DNA of 64,000 nucleotides from Aliarcobacter sp017996075 (GTDB lineage Bacteria > Campylobacterota > Campylobacteria > Campylobacterales > Arcobacteraceae), in NCBI RefSeq assembly GCF_051062515.1, contig NZ_JAMXEK010000001.1, one strand, 5' to 3'. Positions within the stretch are counted from its first letter, which is position 1; each line of letters starts with the position of its first letter. The translations under genes were made by a program, and so were the position numbers. Shown here piece by piece: positions 54,514 through 62,564 of this stretch. The notes under the pieces are model-generated. The model saw only the letters and a list, made by a program, of their open reading frames with translations, was not told the DNA's origin and did no database searches.

Positions 54514-55390
54514 TTTTTTAAAAAAACTATTTTTACCAGTTGTTTGGTTTTTAGATTTTATTACAAAATATTTTAAAACAATAGTTTTTTTAACTATTGT
54601 ATATTTTATATTTTTTGGTACAACTGAAGATGAAACAATTGCAAAATATAATGCAAACCTACAAAAGATTGATTTAATAGGACAGATAATTGATCCATCA
54701 AAAGTACTAGAAGATATAGAAAGAGCCTCAAATGATGATAGTATAAAAGGTGTTTTATTTGTAATAGATAGCCCAGGAGGTGCTGTTGCACCTTCTGTTG
54801 AGATAGCTTATGCAATAAAAGAGTTGAGTATGAAAAAACCAGTTGTTGCATATGCAAGTGGAACAATTGCAAGCGGTAGTTACTATGCTTCTATTTGGGC
54901 CGATAAAATTATTGCAAATCCTGGAAGTATTGTTGGCTCTATTGGTGTTATTATGCAAGGTTTTGAAGCTAGTAAATTATTAGAAAATATTGGAATTAGT
55001 TCTCAAACTATAAAAGCTGGAAAATATAAAGAATCAGGAACATTTACAAGAAAATGGACAAACGATGAAGAACAAGAGCTTCAAGGTGTTATAAATAGTA
55101 CATATAATATGTTTATAAGCGATGTTGCAGATGCTAGAAAATTAGATATTAAAAAACATACAAGTTTTGCGGATGCAAAAATATTTACAGCATATCAAGC
55201 AAAAGATGTTGGGCTTGTAGACGAAGTTGCAACACTTAATTTTGCAAAATATAGTTTAATAGAGTTATCAAAAGTTGAAAAACCTATTTGGAAAAAAGAG
55301 GACAAATTTGAAAAATTTATGGATAAACTTATGAGTCAAGCTATTTCAAAAGTTGTTATGAGTTTTTCTAGCAGTTTAAAAGCATATTAA
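54506..55390 (+). CDS. sppA: Signal peptide peptidase SppA, short form
   Basis: A 294-residue membrane protease that degrades cleaved signal peptides. The start is TTG 54506 behind AGGAGGAGAG, a very strong site inside the previous gene. TM anchor at about 20-40. The S49 catalytic serine is in ASGTIASGSYYAS near 124-136 and the lysine in KAGKYKESGTFTRKW near 171-185. Its length fits the single-domain 36-kDa class. Confidence 0.93.
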   Translation: MFDFLKKLFLPVVWFLDFITKYFKTIVFLTIVYFIFFGTTEDETIAKYNANLQKIDLIGQIIDPSKVLEDIERASNDDSIKGVLFVIDSPGGAVAPSVEIAYAIKELSMKKPVVAYASGTIASGSYYASIWADKIIANPGSIVGSIGVIMQGFEASKLLENIGISSQTIKAGKYKESGTFTRKWTNDEEQELQGVINSTYNMFISDVADARKLDIKKHTSFADAKIFTAYQAKDVGLVDEVATLNFAKYSLIELSKVEKPIWKKEDKFEKFMDKLMSQAISKVVMSFSSSLKAY

Positions 55391-55399
55391 AATTTTATT

Positions 55400-55422
55400 A
55401 AAAGGCGAAAATTTCGCCTTTT
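55400..55422. terminator. Bidirectional terminator between sppA and ackA
   Basis: AAAAGGCGAAA and TTTCGCCTTTT form a near-perfect stem of about 10 bp with A/T tails, between two convergent genes. Confidence 0.85.
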
Positions 55423-55425
55423 AAA

Positions 55426-56625
55426 TTATCTTCCTTTAGAAACTATATTGTAAGTATCATTTGCAATTACATACTCTTCTTGAGTTGGAATTACAAATAT
55501 TCTAGCAGGTGATGCATTTGTAGAGATATCTCTTGCTTCACTTGATCTTTTGTTATTTTTAGTTGGATCAATTACAAGCCCCATTGCATCAAGACCTGCA
55601 CAAACTTTTTCTCTAATTAAAGAGGCATTTTCACCAATTCCACCTGTAAAGCAAAGTGCATCAATACCATTTAATGCTGCAACATAAGCTCCAACATAAG
55701 ATTTGATTTTATATGCAACCATATCAATAGCAAGCCTACATCTATCATCACCATTTGCCATACCATCTAAAACTTCTCTTAAATCAGATGATTTTCCTGA
55801 AATTCCTAAAATTCCAGATTTTTTATTCATAATATCAAGAACTTCATCAATATCTTTGTTCTCTTGTTTCATCATATATTGAATAGCTCCAGCCCCAATG
55901 TCTCCAACTCTTGTACCCATCATAAGACCTTGAATAGGAGTTAATCCCATTGATGTATCAATACATTTTCCATCAAAAACTGCACTTACAGATGAACCAT
56001 TTCCTAGATGACAAACAATAATTCTAGTATTGTGTTTTTTCTCTAACATTGTTCTTGCTTCATTTGAAACAAAATAGTGGCTAGTTCCATGGAAACCATA
56101 TTTTCTAATTCCATGTTTTGTATACATTTCATATGGTAAGGCATACATATAAGCATAATCAGGCATTGTTTGGTGGAATGCTGTATCAAATACACCAACA
56201 TTTGGTTTTCCTGGCATTAATTCTTGACAAATTTCAATTCCTAAAATGTTTGCAGGATTGTGTAAAGGTGCTAATGGAGATAATCTCTTCATAGTTTCAA
56301 TAACTTCTGGAGTAATTAAAACAGAACTTGCAAACTCTTCTCCACCGTGAACAGTTCTATGTCCAATAGCTTCAATGTCATTTGTAGATTCAATAACTTT
56401 TCCCTCACCACTTGTTAGTGTTGTTAAAACAGCATTTATAGCCTCTTTATGTGTTGGCATTGCTTCATTTAAAACTAACTTTTTCCCATCATTATATTCA
56501 TGTTTTAAAACACCATCAATTCCAATTCTTTCACAAATTCCTGAAGCTAAAACTTTTTTTGTAACAGGGTTCATTAATTGATATTTTAAAGATGAACTTC
56601 CTGCATTTAATACGAAAACTAACAT
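55426..56625 (-). CDS. ackA: Acetate kinase, copy 1
   Basis: Interconverts acetate plus ATP and acetyl phosphate. The 399-residue protein has FVLNAGSSSLKYQL at the start, IGHRTVHGGEEF, the catalytic Asp in FDTAFHQTMP, GFHGTSHYFVS, and the ATP-site CHLGNGSSVSAV. Normal length. It is the last gene of the minus-strand acetate cluster, 29 bases after pta. A second ackA with clearly different sequence lies on the other side of pta. Confidence 0.96.
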   Translation of the reverse strand: MLVFVLNAGSSSLKYQLMNPVTKKVLASGICERIGIDGVLKHEYNDGKKLVLNEAMPTHKEAINAVLTTLTSGEGKVIESTNDIEAIGHRTVHGGEEFASSVLITPEVIETMKRLSPLAPLHNPANILGIEICQELMPGKPNVGVFDTAFHQTMPDYAYMYALPYEMYTKHGIRKYGFHGTSHYFVSNEARTMLEKKHNTRIIVCHLGNGSSVSAVFDGKCIDTSMGLTPIQGLMMGTRVGDIGAGAIQYMMKQENKDIDEVLDIMNKKSGILGISGKSSDLREVLDGMANGDDRCRLAIDMVAYKIKSYVGAYVAALNGIDALCFTGGIGENASLIREKVCAGLDAMGLVIDPTKNNKRSSEARDISTNASPARIFVIPTQEEYVIANDTYNIVSKGR

Positions 56626-56654
56626 TTACTAATCCTTTTTTGAAATTTAATTTA

Positions 56655-57650
56655 TTATTTAATTTGTGTTGCTGTAATAGCTACTAAATTTGAAATATCC
56701 TCAACTGAACAACCTCTTGAAAGGTCATTTACAGGTTTATTTAAACCTTGAATAATTGGTCCATGAGCCTCTGCCCCTGCAAATCTTTGTACAAGTTTAT
56801 ATCCAATATTTCCAGCTTGTAAATCAGGGAATACCAAAATATTTGCCTTTCCTGCAACTTTTGAATCAGGAGCTTTTTTAGAACCAACACTTGCAACGAT
56901 TGCCGCATCAGCTTGAAGTTCTCCATCAAATGCAAATTTTACATCTCTATCTTTTAGTATTTGGCAAGCAGTTGTAACTTTATCTACCATTGGATGTGAT
57001 GCACTACCTTTTGTAGAGAAAGATAACATAGCAACTCTAGGCTCAAGACCTACAACGCTAGCAGCAGTTGCAGCAGTTGCACTAGCAATATCAGCTAATT
57101 GCTCAGCATTTGGATCTGGAATAACAGCACAATCTGCAAATAATATTAGACCATTATCTCCAAATTTACCATCAGCTGTTTCCATGATAAATGCAGATGA
57201 AACAGTATTTATACCAGGAGCTGTTTTTATTACTTGGATAGCAGCTTTTAAAACATCAGAAGTTGGAGAGTTAGAACCAGCAACTAATCCATCTGCATCT
57301 CCTAGTCTTACCATCATACAACCAAAAAATCTAGGTTCTGTAAGCATTAATTTTCTAGCTTCATCTCTTGAAAGATTTTTACTTTTTCTAAGTTCAACCA
57401 ATTCATCAACATATTTATCAAGATTTGTGCATTTTGAAGGATCAATAATAGTCGCTCCAGAAATATTTGCACCATATTTTGAAGCATCAGCTTTTATTGT
57501 TTCTTCATTTCCAATAAGGATAATTTTCGCAGTTTTATCTTTTAAAACTATTTCAGTTGCCTTTAAAACTCTCTCATCCTCAGATTCAGGAAGAACTATA
57601 GTTCTTAAATTTTGTTTAGCTTTTTCTTTGATATTATCAATTAAACCCAT
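56655..57650 (-). CDS. pta: Phosphate acetyltransferase
   Basis: Interconverts acetyl-CoA and acetyl phosphate. A 331-residue short-form Pta with LPESEDERVLKAT near the start, GCMMVRLGDADGLVAGS, ALQVIKT-like AAIQVIKTAPG and the C-terminal NILVFPDLQAGNIGYKLVQR. ATG 57650 is preferred; an in-frame TTG at 57677 would add nine residues unlike the family, and GAAAGGA lies about 12 bases before 57650. The long N-terminal DRTGG/BioD-like domains of the E. coli enzyme are absent. Confidence 0.95.
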   Translation of the reverse strand: MGLIDNIKEKAKQNLRTIVLPESEDERVLKATEIVLKDKTAKIILIGNEETIKADASKYGANISGATIIDPSKCTNLDKYVDELVELRKSKNLSRDEARKLMLTEPRFFGCMMVRLGDADGLVAGSNSPTSDVLKAAIQVIKTAPGINTVSSAFIMETADGKFGDNGLILFADCAVIPDPNAEQLADIASATAATAASVVGLEPRVAMLSFSTKGSASHPMVDKVTTACQILKDRDVKFAFDGELQADAAIVASVGSKKAPDSKVAGKANILVFPDLQAGNIGYKLVQRFAGAEAHGPIIQGLNKPVNDLSRGCSVEDISNLVAITATQIK

Positions 57651-57688
57651 GATGTAACCAATCCTTTCTTTTTTCAAATATAACGAAA

Positions 57689-57694
57689 AGTATA
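57689..57694 (-). promoter_or_regulatory. Possible -10 box of pta
   Basis: CATTATACT on the minus strand gives TATACT 39 bases before ATG 57650, downstream of the ackA copy 2 terminator. It suggests pta-ackA copy 1 can be transcribed apart from ackA copy 2. Confidence 0.5.
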
Positions 57695-57776
57695 ATGAAA
57701 AAAAATAGCATTAAAATAGCAATAAAAGCGATATTTGAGGGCTTTGTAAGTGTTTAAAAAAGTGAAAAAATAAAAC

Positions 57777-57819
57777 AAAAAGAGCATTTTTGAGTAAATT
57801 CTACAAGTTTGCTCTTTTT
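57777..57819 (-). terminator. Terminator-like hairpin after ackA copy 2
   Basis: AAAAAGAGCA and TGCTCTTTTT pair across a 23-base loop; the minus strand then reads TGCTCTTTTTGTTTT. The large loop makes it weaker than the other terminators in the window. Confidence 0.5.
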
Positions 57820-57833
57820 ATTTTTATAAATTT

Positions 57834-59024
57834 TTACTTTTTTAGTAAATTATAAGTATCTGTTGCTATTACTAATTCTTCATTTGTAGGAATTACAAAG
57901 ATTTTAGTCTTAGAGTTTTTTGTATTTATCTCTCTATTTCCTTTCTCTCTTTTTGAGTTTTTATCTTTGTCAATCTCAATTCCCATAAACTCTAAACCTT
58001 CACAAACTTTTTCTCTAATTAAATCAGAGTTTTCTCCAATTCCAGCTGTAAAACAAATAGCATCAACACCATGCATAAGTCCAGCGTAAGAGCAAAGATA
58101 TTTTTTGATTCTATCACATAGCATTGTAATTGCTATTTTAGATCTTTTATCTCCATCATTAGCAGCTTTTATAACCTCTCTTAAATCTGAGCTAACTCCA
58201 GAAACTCCAAGAATCCCTGATTTCTTATTTAAGTAATCAAGAATTTGAATATGATTTAAACCTTTTTTCTCCATTAAATATGGAATAACACCAGCATCAA
58301 TATCTCCACTTCTTGTACCCATTACTAAACCTTCAAGTGGAGTAAGACCCATAGAAGTACTAATTGATTTTCCATCTTTAACCGCACAAACAGATGATCC
58401 ATTTCCAAGATGACAAACTATAACTTTGCTATCTTTTTTATTTAAAAGCTTAATAGCCTCTTGCGATACATAGTAGTGGCTTGTTCCATGAAATCCATAT
58501 TTTCTTAAGTGATGCTCTGTATAGTCAGCATAAGGAACTGCATATAAGAAGTTTTCCATTGGCATTGTTTGGTGGAATGCTGTGTCAAAAGTTACTACAT
58601 TTGGAACTTTTGGCATTAAATCTTTACAAATTTTTACACCCATAATATTTGCAGGATTATGCAAAGGAGCTAGAGGAATTAGTTCTTCAATTTTTCTAAT
58701 TACTTCATCATCAACAATAACAGAGCCTTTAAAATACTCTCCACCATGAACAACTCTATGTCCAATAGCTTTTATCTCATCAATAGAGTTTATAACTTTT
58801 GTCTCATCATTTGTAAGAATTCTAAGAACTAATTCAATTGCTTCCTTATGTGTAGGAATTGGAAGTTCAAAAGTAATTTTTTTATTCTCTCCAATTTCAT
58901 GTTTTAAAATCCCATCTATACCAATTCTCTCAACTAAACCACTAGCTTTTAGCTCTTTAGACTTGATATCAATTAATTGATATTTTAGCGAAGAAGATCC
59001 TGCATTTAAAACGAAAACTAACAT
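57834..59024 (-). CDS. ackA: Acetate/propionate kinase, copy 2
   Basis: A 396-residue acetokinase with the same signatures as copy 1 (FVLNAGSSSLKYQL, IGHRVVHGGEYF, FDTAFHQTMP, GFHGTSHYYVS, CHLGNGSSVCAV), but many substitutions throughout, so it is an old paralogue. All active-site signatures are kept. It may prefer another short-chain acid, such as propionate, or serve the opposite direction; this cannot be read from sequence. A TATTAT box at 59076-59081 is a possible promoter. Confidence 0.93.
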   Translation of the reverse strand: MLVFVLNAGSSSLKYQLIDIKSKELKASGLVERIGIDGILKHEIGENKKITFELPIPTHKEAIELVLRILTNDETKVINSIDEIKAIGHRVVHGGEYFKGSVIVDDEVIRKIEELIPLAPLHNPANIMGVKICKDLMPKVPNVVTFDTAFHQTMPMENFLYAVPYADYTEHHLRKYGFHGTSHYYVSQEAIKLLNKKDSKVIVCHLGNGSSVCAVKDGKSISTSMGLTPLEGLVMGTRSGDIDAGVIPYLMEKKGLNHIQILDYLNKKSGILGVSGVSSDLREVIKAANDGDKRSKIAITMLCDRIKKYLCSYAGLMHGVDAICFTAGIGENSDLIREKVCEGLEFMGIEIDKDKNSKREKGNREINTKNSKTKIFVIPTNEELVIATDTYNLLKK

Positions 59025-59105
59025 TTGTATCCTTTTACTTAATTTTATATTAAAATTTACAACTAATTTTTAGAAATAATATCAAATTAAAACTTAAACA
59101 AGTTT

Positions 59106-60047
59106 TTATTCAGCCCACTCAAAATCAGTTGTGAAAACTATTGTAAGCCAAAGATTTGGATCCTCTTTTCCTAAATCTTTCTCTATCTCATCTCTTAACA
59201 TATCCCACTCTTCAAGTTTTTTTGCTGGCCAACTTTTTGGAACTATAAAATAAAGTTCAATCTGTCTTCCTCTCCCAACTCTTGCAACATAGGCTCTAAA
59301 AGAGTCAAATTTATATTTATTTACAATATTTTTTGCAACAATATCAACATGATTTTTTAAAGAAGATGGAGTTACAAGCAAAATATCTGAAAGTGCTTGT
59401 TTAACAGTTTTAAAAGGCATTGGAATTACCAAAATTGATACAAAAATTAGAATAAATGGGTCAATAAATGGTGTAATCCAAGAAAGCTCTCCATCTTTTA
59501 CAAAGTATCCAAAGCTAAAAGCTATAAGATAAGCAAAAGACATGGAAGCTGAAATCAACCAACTAATAGAGTCTAATTTTAAAAATTCTGAATTAATATC
59601 TTTATTTGCTTTTCTTATAAAAACTCCCAAAGTAATCTCAACTACAATAGAAATGGCAGTTATAATAATTGCATATGAAAAGATTATCTCTCTTCCTCCA
59701 AGTAAGATACTATCAATTGCATTTATAAAAGCATAAATTGAAGCACCTATTAAAAGTATTCCATTTACTCCTAAAACAATTGGTTCAAGATGCCAAAAGC
59801 CCATTGTAAAATGTTTTTCAAGTCTATTTGAGACAATATCTTTTGAAGTTGAAGCTGTAATTAATTTTGCAACAACAAGTGCTAAAATAGTCATTAAAGC
59901 ATCTATCATTCCATAAATACTATCAAAAATAATAGTTGCTGAACTAGCTAGCAAACCAAAAATTAAACCAAGAATTGCTAAAAAGATTGTACTAAATATA
60001 GATAGTTTTAGTATCTCTTTTTCTGATTTAAATTTTGATAAATTCAT
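59106..60047 (-). CDS. Cation diffusion facilitator family transporter
   Basis: A 313-residue inner-membrane protein with about six hydrophobic helices and a cytoplasmic C-terminal domain (about 215-313). The metal site of helix 2 reads IIFDSIYGMIDALMT, where typical CDF zinc transporters have the HxxxD or DxxxD pattern; here DSIYGMID fits DxxxxxxD, so metal choice is open. The helix-5 position is WLISASMSF with the acid just ahead in LKLDSISW. The start directly follows the exonuclease stop (TAG, ATG). Substrate unknown. Confidence 0.8.
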   Translation of the reverse strand: MNLSKFKSEKEILKLSIFSTIFLAILGLIFGLLASSATIIFDSIYGMIDALMTILALVVAKLITASTSKDIVSNRLEKHFTMGFWHLEPIVLGVNGILLIGASIYAFINAIDSILLGGREIIFSYAIIITAISIVVEITLGVFIRKANKDINSEFLKLDSISWLISASMSFAYLIAFSFGYFVKDGELSWITPFIDPFILIFVSILVIPMPFKTVKQALSDILLVTPSSLKNHVDIVAKNIVNKYKFDSFRAYVARVGRGRQIELYFIVPKSWPAKKLEEWDMLRDEIEKDLGKEDPNLWLTIVFTTDFEWAE

Positions 60048-60671
60048 CTATTTTATTTTTACATTTGGATGATTTTTTAGTTTTAAAAATACCATTGCAG
60101 TCATTATTGCATCATTATAAGAGTCATGATTTCCAAATTCTGGAATATCTAAATCATTTACTATAGTTTTAAATTTTAAATCCACAAAGCTTTGAGGGAT
60201 TAACTCAATTTTAAAATCGTGATAAATCTCAGATACCTCTATACTTCTATTTGGTAGAGTTATTCCCAATAGTGGTTTTAGGTATTTATTTATCATATTT
60301 TTGTCAAAATCTAAAAAATATCCAACTAAAGTCCTATTTCCTATAAACTCTAAAAACTCTAAAATCACATCCTCTATTTCACATCCACTTTTTAAATCAC
60401 ACTCTCTTATATGGTGTATTTTGATTGATTTTTCATCTAAAGAGCAGTTTTTAGGTTTAATATATCTTACAAACTTTTTACTTGAAACTATTGTATTATC
60501 TTTTATAATTACAGCACCAATAGAGATAATATCATCAATTTGTGGATTTAATCCTGTTGTTTCACAATCAAAACAAGCATACTCATTTTTTAAAGGTTTA
60601 TCAAATAAAAAACTATATTTTTTATCTTTTAAATTTTTTTTATTAAAATAGTTTGAAATATTTCTAAACAT
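60048..60671 (-). CDS. DnaQ-like 3'-5' exonuclease (DEDDh)
   Basis: A 207-residue exonuclease of the DnaQ type. Exo I is FDCETTGLNP (Asp and Glu metal ligands, about 34-43); Exo II is GYFLDFDKNMI; Exo III is GNHDSYNDAIMTAMV with the catalytic His and Asp. It lacks the polymerase-binding extension of true Pol III epsilon. It overlaps the DUF294 gene by eight bases. I recall this exonuclease-DUF294-actP trio from other proteobacteria; the link to acetate uptake is inferred. Confidence 0.87.
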   Translation of the reverse strand: MFRNISNYFNKKNLKDKKYSFLFDKPLKNEYACFDCETTGLNPQIDDIISIGAVIIKDNTIVSSKKFVRYIKPKNCSLDEKSIKIHHIRECDLKSGCEIEDVILEFLEFIGNRTLVGYFLDFDKNMINKYLKPLLGITLPNRSIEVSEIYHDFKIELIPQSFVDLKFKTIVNDLDIPEFGNHDSYNDAIMTAMVFLKLKNHPNVKIK

Positions 60672-62499
60672 AGTTAAGCTTAAAGTGATTTTCTAATCGT
60701 TTTTTTAGTTTATTTACTATTTTAAAAGACTCTTTTAGTAAATCTTTCTCCATAATTGTTAATCTATTTGGATTTACAAAATTATCTATCTTCTCTTTTT
60801 TATCAAGTTTCTCTAAACTAGCTTTTAGTTTTAAACTATTTAAAATATTAAATGCCATAATCAACTCTTTTGCGCTCTCATCATCTAAAACTTTTAACTC
60901 TTTTAAGCTATTTATTCTTTTTATTGTATTTGTATTTAGAACTCTATTTTGAATACTTAAAGATCTAATTCCTTGAACAATTATAAAAATACCACCTCTT
61001 TTTATATCAATCTCATCTTTATGTTTTTCATCTTTGCTATTAAATACAAAACCATCAAAAAACCCTAAAGGAACATCAAAACTATTTATAACTCTTGCAA
61101 AATTTGTATAAAAACTTTGAGAGTTTGAAGATATTTTAAATAGATAATTTTTTAACTCTTTAATAATTTCAATATCTCCAGATACACAAAGTGCATCATA
61201 AAATATTGCAATATTCATAAAGTTATCACCACTTGGATTATTTACCCACTCATAAATAAGCTCTTTAAAATCACTCTGCTTTCTGCACCAATATGGATTT
61301 GAAACCATTATATTTCCTTCACATCTAGGAAATCCAAAAGTAACCAAAGTTTCAGTAAAAAGATGAGTAAACTCTCTTAGTTTTTCTTCACTAATAGAGC
61401 AATCATCTGAAATAATAAGCGCATTGTCTTGATCGGTTCTAAGTATTTGTTCTGCTCTTCCTTCGCTTCCCATTACAATTAAACAAGATTTTCCAAGAAG
61501 CTCTTTTGGAACTAAAAGTTTATATAGTTTATCAAGTAGTTTTTTATTTAATTGGTTTATTAATTTTGATATAAACTCTATTTTTACACCTTTTGCATTT
61601 AGAGATTTAATAATTTTTATAAATGAGTGTGAAGCCTCTTTTAGCTCATCTAGTGTTTCAGCATTAATAATTTGATTTGAAACAGCAAAAGTATTTGTTG
61701 CAAAAAATGATGAAAGAGATATTTGATCAAGTATTCCAACAATCTGATCATAGTCATTTTTTACTACAACCCTTTTTAACCCATGTTTTGCCATTTGAAG
61801 TTGAGCATTAAATAAAAAATCATCTTCATTTATATAAATTAATCCTTTAGAAGCAATTTTTACAACCAAATCATCATAATCCATTCTATTTAAAATAACT
61901 TTTTGTCTAAAATCTGAATCAGTTACAATATACATTTCACGATTTTCATCTTTTAATAAAAGTGTAGGAATTTTCTCTTGTTTTATGATTTTAGCTGCTT
62001 CAAATATTGTTTTGTTTGTATCAACAATTACAGCTTTATGAACTTTTGCATCTTTAACTTTGGCAATCATAATATTTGCCATATCTTTATTCTTTTCATT
62101 TAAGATATTATTGTTTAATTTATCTGAAATTGATTGAAAAAAATAGTTTTCTAGTTGTTGATTTGAGCTTAAAATCTGCATAAATCTCTCTTTTTTAAGA
62201 GCATAACAGATACTCTCTTCGATAGCCACAAAACTATTTTTACTATGATTTTTTATCAAAGATACAGAATCAAATATCTCACCTTTTGAGTATACACTTA
62301 AAACTTCATCATCGTTTATCTCTTGAATTAAACCTTTTAAAACAAAATATAAAAACTCTGGATTACTATCTTGTGCTTGAACTATTGAGTTTGCTTTAAA
62401 ATAGACAATGTCTAAATCTTCGACTAAATCGTCCAACTCAAATGTATTTAAATTATTAAATGGGTGAATATTTGAAATAAATTTTTTTTGCTCTTGCAT
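60664..62499 (-). CDS. cNMP-binding/CBS/DUF294 nucleotidyltransferase-like signalling protein
   Basis: About 611 residues. The cNMP-binding-like domain (about 12-120, FVLKGLIQEIN and SVYSKGEIFDSVSLI) is followed by a CBS pair (about 145-265, IFEAAKIIKQEKIPTLLL and MAKHGLKRVVVKNDYDQIVG). A nucleotidyltransferase domain follows, with the GlnD-like site VMGSEGRAEQILRTDQDNAL (about 345-364), and a DUF294 C-terminal domain. It is cytoplasmic. ATG 62499 has AGGAGAG at good spacing; ATG 62505 is too close to it. It follows actP and overlaps the exonuclease. It probably senses a nucleotide and modifies or controls a partner. Confidence 0.87.
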   Translation of the reverse strand: MQEQKKFISNIHPFNNLNTFELDDLVEDLDIVYFKANSIVQAQDSNPEFLYFVLKGLIQEINDDEVLSVYSKGEIFDSVSLIKNHSKNSFVAIEESICYALKKERFMQILSSNQQLENYFFQSISDKLNNNILNEKNKDMANIMIAKVKDAKVHKAVIVDTNKTIFEAAKIIKQEKIPTLLLKDENREMYIVTDSDFRQKVILNRMDYDDLVVKIASKGLIYINEDDFLFNAQLQMAKHGLKRVVVKNDYDQIVGILDQISLSSFFATNTFAVSNQIINAETLDELKEASHSFIKIIKSLNAKGVKIEFISKLINQLNKKLLDKLYKLLVPKELLGKSCLIVMGSEGRAEQILRTDQDNALIISDDCSISEEKLREFTHLFTETLVTFGFPRCEGNIMVSNPYWCRKQSDFKELIYEWVNNPSGDNFMNIAIFYDALCVSGDIEIIKELKNYLFKISSNSQSFYTNFARVINSFDVPLGFFDGFVFNSKDEKHKDEIDIKRGGIFIIVQGIRSLSIQNRVLNTNTIKRINSLKELKVLDDESAKELIMAFNILNSLKLKASLEKLDKKEKIDNFVNPNRLTIMEKDLLKESFKIVNKLKKRLENHFKLNYV

Positions 62500-62530
62500 A
62501 CTCATCTCTCCTGTATTTAAAGTAGTGCAA

Positions 62531-62560
62531 ATCAAAAAGAGAAGAGATTCTCTTTTTGAT
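62531..62560. terminator. Hairpin between actP and the DUF294 gene
   Basis: ATCAAAAAGAGAA and TTCTCTTTTTGAT form a perfect 13-bp stem with loop GAGA, just after the actP stop. On the minus strand only TTTTTGATTT follows, so it may attenuate rather than end transcription into the DUF294 gene. Confidence 0.6.
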
Positions 62561-62564
62561 ATTT

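Noticed and set aside
55426..59024. Assembly duplication of ackA
   Set aside because: The two genes differ at many amino-acid positions and in flanking DNA, so they are true paralogues.
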